Assembly: GCA_022393335.1 (NCBI GenBank)
Contig: JAJEKB010017741.1
Location: 118,554 to 182,553 of the forward strand
DNA from: Macrotrachela quadricornifera
Taxonomy: Eukaryota; Rotifera; Eurotatoria; Philodinida; Philodinidae
Direction of reading: 5' to 3'
Length of the DNA: 64,000 bases
A program made the position numbers and the translations under genes. Numbering within the stretch: the first letter of the stretch is position 1; each line of letters starts with the position of its first letter. Shown here piece after piece: positions 13,301 to 20,255 of the stretch. The notes beneath the pieces are model-generated. The model was not told the DNA's origin, searched no databases, and worked only from the letters and a program-made list of their open reading frames with translations.

Positions 13301-14233
13301 AAAATATTCATTGCATCGATGACAATAAGTGTCTGATTTCAGTTGACTCGAGTTATCCTTAGCAAATAAGGTAGCTCTATTTCCACGGTTTGTATGTTGG
13401 TGAGATGGTGATTTTCGATGTTGGTTAAGCGAGGAATAGTGCTTTGTTGAATTTGATGTTGTCGAATATACTGTAAATATTGCATCATGAGAAATGGTTC
13501 CAATTCTTGTATTTTTAGACAATGTTTGGGGACGATTTTGGGCATTGATCAGTAAAACTTGTGCGTTATTATCATTGATATTCAATAATGTATGTGGTAT
13601 GAATATAAATTTGGAAATATAACGTCCAAATGGTTCAAATATTAGATTTTTTGCATTGTTAATTTGAGATGTAATATTAACTAATGTTTGTGAATAAGGT
13701 GGAAGAGTAATTTGATTTATTAGACGAGCAGGGTAATTAATACATGTTGGTTCTATATATGGAATTGATATTAATTGACCATATGGATCAGGAATAGTTA
13801 GTCGTTTCTGATCCCCGAAAAGGTGAACATGGTTATAATTGATCCAGTCGTTGCCTAGTAAAATTGATGTAATTAGATTTGTTGCTACATATGCCATGAT
13901 CACCGTTTTAACATGTTTAATCTTAATGTTTAACTCGATATGACCAATTATTTTTAAGGGTGTTGAATTTGCTGTTCTACATTCATAGTCTTTGTACATA
14001 AATTTATTGTGTTGTACTGTTTTAAGGAACCTTAGATTGATGATGGTGATGGCGGATCCAGTATCAACAATTGCTTCTGTAGGTTGATTATTGACAGAAA
14101 TTTTGATATAAACGGGAACAGATGGTGTTGTTGATGGCTTGATTAATTTACTGGGGACACCGCCATCGCGTGACCCAGTTATTGAAAATTTTGAGGCATT
14201 GTACAATCGCGAACGGCATGATTCTGTCCGCAT
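10355..14233 (-). CDS. pol: retrotransposon pol: protease, C2HC finger, reverse transcriptase, RNase H, integrase
   Basis: About 1292 residues from the first ATG in frame; the real product is probably a gag-pol fusion. Aspartic protease DTG is at 57-59. A Cys304-x2-Cys307-x12-His320-x4-Cys325 finger lies between protease and RT, an unusual place. RT spans about 385-600 with YIDD at 535-538. RNase H begins near Asp693 (QTDASDEG). Integrase has an HHCC motif (His950, His958, Cys988, Cys991) and the catalytic triad Asp1021, Asp1082, Glu1118, with exactly 35 residues between the last two. The order RT-RH-IN is Ty3/gypsy. The frame is -1 relative to gag and overlaps its end by 55 bp. No chromodomain or dUTPase was recognised. 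No stop or frameshift interrupts the ORF. Confidence 0.96.
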   Translation of the reverse strand: MRTESCRSRLYNASKFSITGSRDGGVPSKLIKPSTTPSVPVYIKISVNNQPTEAIVDTGSAITIINLRFLKTVQHNKFMYKDYECRTANSTPLKIIGHIELNIKIKHVKTVIMAYVATNLITSILLGNDWINYNHVHLFGDQKRLTIPDPYGQLISIPYIEPTCINYPARLINQITLPPYSQTLVNITSQINNAKNLIFEPFGRYISKFIFIPHTLLNINDNNAQVLLINAQNRPQTLSKNTRIGTISHDAIFTVYSTTSNSTKHYSSLNQHRKSPSHQHTNRGNRATLFAKDNSSQLKSDTYCHRCNEYFLSGNDLQKHLREKCYSDQIRKQIIESTTHITRPQHRLAIQDILWRNKILFDPSPSIINIPPQSAIKTGDHPPVYSKQYSASHKDQEIKFQETQKLLERGQIEESTSPWSSPIVLVKKKDKTMRFCIDYRRLNAITIKDAFPLPRIDEIFDQLADATYYTKFDFKSGYFQVPLSKEDRQKTAFSTRDNHYQFTVLPQGITNGPATFQRVINNILGPTRWKYALAYIDDVIIYSNTFQEHLTHLNEICRILKNARFRLNPEKCEIARTQTDYLGHHIKNGEIRPSPNNVNGLLNTRLPQTADEACKFVKATEYYRKFIPNFSQIAEPLRKFVPTTRTQRKQGQKTIITLTKEEINAFEQLKHFLTTDLVLRIPNNRFPFKVQTDASDEGIGAVLLQIHPDGERPVAYLSKKFTQAQRKWSPMEQECYAFICALDKWHNYLSGIKFTWETDHKALTQLNKKAQINKRCERWRLKILEYDFNVKYIPGSINSMPDYLSRSPVEDAEEDPDETSSINDQSTQTDFKFYNQISSTVAAVETRSMKLRNATTHNPHATTNPPTDFITYQSPYKQDALTEENRIIPFTIEQLIQAQQEDNYVKNITKNIKNHKQYFMEENILKRRSNPPVPYVPQGELRKTILKIYHDTAANGAHFGRNKTVHKIKQRYFWPSMYKDIDNYVKSCILCAQYNPRRQKTPGKLRPIKPPEGVWQLVAMDFHGPINPTSQRGKKYIISLTDILSKFVVTKAVRDNSALTAVKFLKEDVISKFGTPRCILTDNGTHFTSALTNELIKQIGATHLYSTPYHPETNGQVERYNSTMDAKIAALSNLHKTNWDDQLPFVTFNYNTSIHSSTKQVPFEMMHGRKPILPFDHQDTNVILDYDPEHTQKLNHYLSTLNEQARHNIILNQARYKERYDRNRTDPTYEINDLVLAKTLNTRSKFDLRYEGPYRIIKKIASKTFIIQHVKKPTLHRQITTDVLLPIFQRIN
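14150..14191 (-). promoter_or_regulatory. programmed -1 ribosomal frameshift signal between gag and pol
   Basis: In the gag frame the last codons read CAA AAT TTT CAA TAA. They contain the canonical heptamer A AAT TTT (14185-14191). A 5-nt spacer follows. A 30-nt stem-loop (14179 down to 14150) comes next, with ACTGGG pairing to CCCAGT and an inner CAC/GTG step. A -1 slip here leaves gag two codons before its stop and enters the pol frame. The elements and spacing match known retroviral-type signals; use of the site is inference. Confidence 0.85.
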
Positions 14234-15138
14234 TTATAACAACCATGCGGTTGTTTGTAAAAGCAATCGATTGTTCGATGATTCTGTTTACCGCAAATTT
14301 TGCAATTATTGAATTTAATTGGAAATATGGGTTGTTTATTAACTTGATTTTTCCTATATGTTGGTGGTAATGTATTATCTTGAAATTGTTTATACGAGGT
14401 TGTTGATGGTTTATTATTCGGTTTTAGAAACGAGTTCCGTGTTGGAGCGGAGCTCTGTGACGGTATATGTTGAGTGACACGATCATTCTTTTTTGTAAAA
14501 TAATCTGATCGTTTTGTTTGCTTAATCATAGCTGCAAATGATGGGATTGATGCTTGATCAAAGCATGGTTGTGTTGATTCATTTAATAATTGACGTGGTT
14601 TTTCAAATGTATCGTATAAATCTTGTTCAATTTTTGCATATTTCAAGAATTCATTTAACGTGTTTATAGATGATTCACGTCGTGACAATTCTTTCTTAAA
14701 ATTTGGGTTAATTCCACTCATTAAATGTTGAATTATAAATTGTTCCGACATATTTGGATCAATTTCTCGACATAGGTTAGTAACATCATCATAATACGAT
14801 GTAATTGGTTCATCATATGATTGTTTACGTTGTTTTAATATATCAAATTTTTTATGAATCATGGTTGTTGAAAAATAACGATTCCGAAAAGCAATTTCAA
14901 AATCTGACCAGTTTTTAAATTTAGATTCATTATCATCGAACCATATACCGGCTGATTGAGTTAATTTACCACGAACTATTTCTAGAATTTCATGATTGTT
15001 TGATTCATCATTGGCTTTTGTTATATTTTTAATGCTTTTTAAAAATCGTTCGACATCCTCAGAAGGGTGTCCTGAAAAATTTGGTAAATCATCAAATCGT
15101 GCTTTACGGGCTTTTGCTAATAATGTTGGGTCAGCCAT
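14179..15138 (-). CDS. gag: retrotransposon gag (capsid/nucleocapsid)
   Basis: 319 residues, first ORF after the 5' LTR. The N-terminal half contains a retrotransposon capsid-type region, including GIWFDDNESKFKNWSDFEIA near residues 65-83 and a helical stretch to about 155. The C-terminus carries two zinc knuckles: CKICGKQNHRTIDC (C-x2-C-x4-H-x4-C) and CYKCGQNHAVRDC. The second has one residue fewer (x3) between its second Cys and His, which is atypical. The ATG at 15138 is the first in frame after the leader. The ORF ends in the frameshift signal that leads into pol. Confidence 0.92.
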   Translation of the reverse strand: MADPTLLAKARKARFDDLPNFSGHPSEDVERFLKSIKNITKANDESNNHEILEIVRGKLTQSAGIWFDDNESKFKNWSDFEIAFRNRYFSTTMIHKKFDILKQRKQSYDEPITSYYDDVTNLCREIDPNMSEQFIIQHLMSGINPNFKKELSRRESSINTLNEFLKYAKIEQDLYDTFEKPRQLLNESTQPCFDQASIPSFAAMIKQTKRSDYFTKKNDRVTQHIPSQSSAPTRNSFLKPNNKPSTTSYKQFQDNTLPPTYRKNQVNKQPIFPIKFNNCKICGKQNHRTIDCFYKQPHGCYKCGQNHAVRDCTMPQNFQ

Positions 15139-15694
15139 TGGAAGTATATCCGATTTCTTTTTTATTGATTTTGTTTGAGGATTTTTTCGAGCTCTCGGGT
15201 ATGTGATAAAATTATGTGGAATTAATTGACTATCAAGGTCCTTAACTTGAGATCTTGTGTTCGAAGCCGTAATGAATATATTTAAATGTAGCTATTAAGT
15301 GGAATTAATAAAATGAATGAACGAAATTCTATTTAGGATGTCCGATTATCATAGTCCAAAAATTATTCAAAAATTTATAGACAGCCTTGAACCAAATAGT
15401 TGTTTGTGAAAAAATATCGAATCTCTTTTCGGAGGTTCTTTTAATAATGCAATTTCGAGTCTCTTTTTTTTTTTTTTTTTTTTTTTTTGTGAGGCTCTAT
15501 GTCTTGTGTTCGAATCTCTTTCACAGAGCTTCTATAAAAGATAATTAATAAATTTGCGAAAAAAAAACAAAAATTTATTCAACAGTAATTTATTTAAAAT
15601 AATTCATTAAAAATAATTCCTTTATAATTGCAGTATTTTGATAATCATAATAATGATAACAATAATATTCAAATGACTGTATTCGTGTAGTTGT
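15139..15694 (-). other. 5' leader of the retrotransposon
   Basis: Untranslated region between the primer-binding site and gag. It includes a homopolymer run of about 27 T (plus strand, near 15463-15489) and several A-rich runs. Packaging signals are likely here but cannot be recognised by eye. Confidence 0.6.
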
Positions 15695-15712
15695 TGTTTG
15701 CCAGGGTCGCCA
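15695..15712 (-). promoter_or_regulatory. primer-binding site (tRNA 3'-end complement)
   Basis: Two bases inside the 5' LTR the minus strand reads TGGCGACCCTGGCAAAC. It starts with the TGG that pairs with a tRNA CCA end. The priming tRNA was not identified. Confidence 0.7.
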
Positions 15713-15714
15713 TT

Positions 15715-15879
15715 TGTTAAGGTGTCCGTGTGTTTCTTGACACTCTATTAACTAACTTTTCTTTTTATTTTAGGAAAAACGTCCACATATATATATATAC
15801 TGTATAGAGAACGAGAAAGAATAAGATCGTGATACAGGTGTCAGGAGTGATGTCGTCTGAAGGCGACATCACCCTAACA
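15715..15879 (-). repeat. 5' LTR of the retrotransposon (165 bp)
   Basis: Identical by eye to the other LTR at 7508-7672. It carries the promoter for the minus-strand transcript; the (TA)n tract near 15786-15800 is a candidate TATA region. Confidence 0.95.
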
Positions 15880-15884
15880 ATCTT
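15880..15884. repeat. target site duplication, right copy (ATCTT)
   Basis: Matches 7503-7507 exactly and abuts the TAACA end of the LTR. Confidence 0.9.
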
Positions 15885-18255
15885 GTTTCGCAAGATCTTG
15901 ACTGAAATATCCATGCTAAAAAATGATCCCTAAAAGTTGTTTATAGATGACTCTAAATACTACCGAGACAGGCAATCAGAAATAAAATATGATGCTGAAT
16001 ATAAATCTGAACACAGATTGCTGCTGCAAACACAAGGAGCCAAGTTAGAGGCTAATGATCAGTTCAGAAAATATTCAAAAATGTCATCCTTCATGAGTAT
16101 CCTTGAACAAAGATTATACTTCCTTAAACGATCCAACTGTTAGGATATGAGACATTCTTTTTTCCGTCTTCTTTTCGTTCTGTCATCATATATAGATGAC
16201 TCGAACCGCACATAGGCTTTCGTTCTCTCTCTCTTCTCTATGATCATGGATTTTTCCTATCATTCTTTTTATGTACTCAAAAAATGAGTACACCACTAAA
16301 ATCGGTCACTGTGTCCGGCCGTCCGTATACACGATAACTCTTCACAATTACATTCGATTGAGCTGAAATTTTGTGCAAACAATTGTCTCATCAATATCTC
16401 GGTCGAGTTCGAAGATGAGAAGGATCCGTCAAGAAATGACTGAGTTATCGAAAAAATTGTCATTATTCACCAGACTATCCCTGAGGGGGGGGGAGGGTAC
16501 AGGGATTTTTTCAAAAAAATTTCTTTTTCAAAACTATTTAAAATATGTATGAATCGACTCAGTTTTTGATGCTGATTCCGAATATAATATTAGTTTTGAA
16601 TGAAATCATAGTTTTTCAAGTGAAAGTTGCTTAAACAGAGTCCCAAAATGCACAAAATCTGTATCCTGAGGCCAGTGTGCCTAAATATGTCTCAGGTGAG
16701 TAGCGGCTTTAGACTGTTCTAGATGCATGGTTTTGTCGCTACTAAAAAGAGTTATCAAATGGAAAACATCCGAACTTGATAGCTATATATATTGGGGGAT
16801 TATTATGAAAACTAGCTATACCCTTTGCAAATTGCACAGTTTTTTAATTTTCTTTAAAAAAAAAGATTTATCATAATCAAAATAAAAACTTCAACTATCA
16901 TATACCATTAGATAGAGAATTTCATGGGCTGCAAAGTGACGCTAAGTTATAGGGGTAAATAGCTTGCGGACAAAATTTTCTCTGTATGTTAGTGACGGAA
17001 AACTATGAAAAACTCATATATCTTGACAATGCGTCACTGTGATATTTGTTTGTTTTCCATATTACCAACACCAATTTTTTCAGAGTAGATAGAACTCGTT
17101 AAGAGGTGTAAAATGATGCAAAATAATAGGGATAGATATGCTACGGTTAATATTTATTCAATATCACACTTGCGAAAAACCATGAAAAAGCCATATACAT
17201 TAATAGTGTGTCTGTGCAATATTCGTTTGTTCTCGACAGAGTCAGCATTATTTTTATATATTCGAAAGGTAAAGCTCACGATAGATTGACTTTGATCAAT
17301 CTGTCTAAAAAAATCCATCATTAAGCGCACTAAGGGACTGCCCTTAGGCAGTGCGAATGCCCTCTTTTTTCCACAAAAGACGTGGTGAGGAGTTAGTTCC
17401 GAAGACTTTATTTATCTGGTTAAATAAAAATTTTCTCTTTTAATTAAAGCTTGTTTCAAATTATATTTCATATTATAAACACATGTTAATTAAGTCAAAG
17501 CATGGTAGAAGTTGTTGTGGGTTATCTTGAAAAGGTAAAAGAGGATAATAATGAGTACCGTTGTAATAAATACAAAATCCTAACCTATTCATACATAAAT
17601 TCACGTTTTATGAAGAAGGTAAACAAAAACTAAAGAAAATCCAAGCAAGAATTATTATGTATAGTGAATATTTTTTCTAATCGATAATAGTTTACAGACT
17701 CAGAACTTACCTAGACTAGACCAACTTAAAATTTTCAGATCCGGACCCGACGGGCTCTACTCGGCATATTCTTGGATAACTCATCTGTCTTATTCGCTTT
17801 TTGAAGTATACATAACTCTCGGATTTAAATCAGAGGTTTCCGCATTTATTTATAGAAGATGTTACAAAAATCTGAAGATTCATCAATTTTTCATATATTA
17901 TTATACAAAAGTAGTACATACTATCTTGAGTAGTACGTTATGGGTATATTGGTATTGAATTTGAATCAACATCTTTCAAATACTGAATAAGATCTGATAT
18001 TGATGTCAAAGTTAATGATATTAATTCTATCTCATATAATCACCATACTGTTTTTGTTGTCTAATTTATAGTATTATGTTTTCTATGTATTTTCTGACAT
18101 CTTGTATGTAAAAGTCGTGGTGTAGGTTGAAAATGATCGTATGAGATTGAAAATTTCCGTTATAATAAAAAGAATAAAAAATTCAAACTCTAAATCAAAA
18201 CTACAAAATTCTACAATTTCTTCAAGAATATCATACATTGCTATACAGTGATGTT
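15885..18255. other. intergenic with dispersed-repeat remnants
   Basis: No intact gene. A 68-residue open frame (15937-16143, plus) is hydrophilic and lacks motifs. At 16551-16590 is a copy of a dispersed motif (CGACTCA, then GTTTTTGATGCTGATTCC) that recurs near 51397-51425 and partly at 55310-55330. A poly-G run lies near 16485-16493. A hairpin at 17327-17359 pairs CGCACT with AGTGCG and AAGGG with CCCTT. The segment 18118-18230 resembles 48728-48850 in the same orientation. Confidence 0.45.
18118..18230 (+). repeat. dispersed repeat, copy 1 (second copy 48728-48850)
   Basis: Both copies share 'gttgaaaatgatcgtat', 'gaaaatt.c.gttataataaaa', 'aagaataaaaaattcaa' and a following 'aaaactacaa' block in the same order. 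Noncoding and AT-rich; probably a remnant of a transposable element. Confidence 0.5.
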
Positions 18256-19236
18256 CCCCAGTCGAACATCTTTCAAGCAAGATCTTGGCCAAGATCCAAG
18301 GTATAGATAAGTGAACAGATTTTGAAAATTTAGGTACAGATATTTGGATTATCTTGTACGTAAGATCTTGGCTATCTATAATTGAGATCTTGAGCATGAG
18401 ATTTTGTATTTAGTACGGCATTCTCCTTTGTTTTGATCACATAAAAAGAAACTTTACCCAATAATAATCAATATCTAGCGAGAACACATACAAATATCTT
18501 TACATCTAACGTTTAAAAAAATCACACACCACAAAACATGTATATGAACACCAAATACAATAAAAATTTTCAAAAAAACATAAAATAAAACATAAAAGCG
18601 ATGAGTCTTTACTAATTCTAAATTTGAATGACCTTTGTCATACATTTCAGCACTAGATGAGAACACGATGATGGATAAATTGTTTGATCGACTGTTTATT
18701 GATATTTAAAATAAATGTTACAAAGTTGATGAACATCTGAAAAAAAGATAGTAAATTATCGTCAATGAACGTATATTAGATTGATTAACAAAGTTTTAAA
18801 ACGTTATCGAATCTAATGAATAAAAGTTCGTTTGTATCATTCTACTGTCTTTGTGTTCACAGTCTCTGCTTCCATTAGTCGATACACACGAGAACGAAAA
18901 ATTTTTTTTTCACATGTTTTTCTGATTTCATATGATTTATACATGCTTTTCAACAATTAATTAGAATTTTTTGATTATTTTTATATATTATTGATATCGC
19001 TTTAATCTTTTCAAGATCTTGGTACAAGATAACTTTACCTTAACTAAACTTGAATCTTTTCAGTATCTTGAGATCTTGGAACAGATCTTTCCAAGATCTG
19101 TCGTACAGATATATAGGATATGATCAAGATATGCTTTTTCATAAAAAACAAATTATCTTTTCCATGATTTTACCAAGATCTTGCTTGCCAATTCCAAGAT
19201 TTCCAGATCTTGCTAACAACATGTTCGACTAGGGTG
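18256..19236. repeat. degenerate inverted-repeat element rich in 'AAGATCTTGG' motifs
   Basis: The left end reads CCAGTCGAACATCTTTCAAG, then AAGATCTTGG. The right end, read in reverse complement, begins CTAGTCGAACATGTTGTTAG, then AAGATCTGG. Several more CAAGATCTTG-type palindromes lie near both ends, like the subterminal repeats of hAT elements. No clean target duplication was found and no transposase is present. Confidence 0.5.
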
Positions 19237-19505
19237 GGGTTTTCTTTTAGATTTCATATTAACATAAATAAAAGATCAAAGAATATATTTAAAAAATGTT
19301 CTGTTATCTATCAATATAGATTTATTTTTGATTTGTTTAAAATAAAACCAGATTAATTTCATTAATACAAAATGATTTTTATTATCAAGAATGAAAAAAA
19401 AAATTCTTATATTTTTTACTATATATTTATGAAATTAACTTCTTTTTATATGGAATACATTTAACAACAAATTGTATTGTAAGAACGGAAAATAAAATTA
19501 ATACA

Positions 19506-19540
19506 GTCTGTATAATAATAACAATTATTATTATACAGAC
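19506..19540. repeat. perfect 15-bp inverted repeat, 5-nt loop
   Basis: GTCTGTATAATAATA, loop ACAAT, then TATTATTATACAGAC. Perfect complementarity. Confidence 0.8.
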
Positions 19541-19877
19541 GTCTACAGTGAAAAAACTAATTATCTCCTTCGTCTATAGATATCAAGAAAAAAAATTCAT
19601 ATAGGTCTGCTTAGTTTTTTTTTCTCATTAACTTTAAAGAAAGCCACGAACACTGTATAAACTCATTCTATGTTTCATTTTTTTCATCTATCAACAACAA
19701 TTAAGGTAAGATATAAAAGAAATGTTTAAATTAACTTTTGAGCAATGAGAAGTAGGGTATCAAAAAATGAATAATATTTATCTATATTCAATGTTTGATT
19801 CTGTTCCACAATTATTGAATATAAATAAAAGTTATTCATTTAATCATATGGATGAGATTTGTAGTCTTATATTACCT

Positions 19878-19951
19878 ATTTATTTATCAAGATAATAAAT
19901 TATTCTTTTGTTGGAGGAGAAAAAAATAATTTATTATCTTGATAAATAAAT
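19878..19951. repeat. perfect 27-bp inverted repeat, 20-nt loop
   Basis: The arm 19878-19904 (starts ATTTATTTATCAAGATAATA) is exactly complementary to 19925-19951. The 20-nt loop is 19905-19924. It could be a small foldback element or the footprint of a hairpin-type duplication. Confidence 0.8.
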
Positions 19952-20255
19952 TTTGTTTTTCTTTTTTCTACTGATCAACCTTAATAATGAGCTTGTTAGG
20001 TGGCTATTATCTTCTAATCTAACACAGAGAAATCTCTGCCTTATTGAAACATGGTACTTGCCGTGAAGGTCTTTTCATACAATACATACCATTTAACATG
20101 TATTGTATTACCTTAACGACGGGCACTGTCCCATTCATGTTCTCAATAAGAACAGAATTTCTCTGTACGCACACGCATATTCAGTATAAAAATCCACATA
20201 CTTTTTTATCGTTTCATTTTCTTTTTCAAAAAAATAATAAACACACATTATCTCA

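Larger units (their letters stand above)
7508..15879 (-). mobile_element. complete Ty3/gypsy-type LTR retrotransposon with a DEDDy exonuclease ORF3
   Basis: An 8372-bp element on the minus strand. It is bounded by identical 165-bp LTRs that begin TGTTA and end TAACA, and it is flanked by the 5-bp duplication ATCTT. Order in element orientation: 5' LTR (15715-15879), primer-binding site, gag, pol (protease, RT, RNase H, integrase), ORF3 exonuclease, polypurine tract, 3' LTR (7508-7672). All three ORFs are open. Identical LTRs plus intact ORFs and a perfect target duplication indicate a recent, possibly still competent insertion. The order RT-RNaseH-IN and the YIDD box place it with Ty3/gypsy. 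From memory, bdelloid LTR elements are reported to carry captured ORF3s, including GDSL and exonuclease types; I could not check which named family this is. Confidence 0.95.
19237..20255. other. intergenic with three hairpins
   Basis: No gene seen. It holds two long perfect hairpins (19506-19540 and 19878-19951, listed separately) and an 11-bp stem, ATACAATACAT/ATGTATTGTAT, at 20077-20108. The last lies within a weaker inverted repeat running from about 20039 to 20151. Confidence 0.5.

Noticed and set aside
11182..13545. Several short ORFs on both strands within pol
   Set aside because: Shadows of the pol reading frame in other frames.
18083..18397. 104-residue minus-strand ORF
   Set aside because: Overlaps a dispersed repeat and the end of an inverted-repeat element; no motif.
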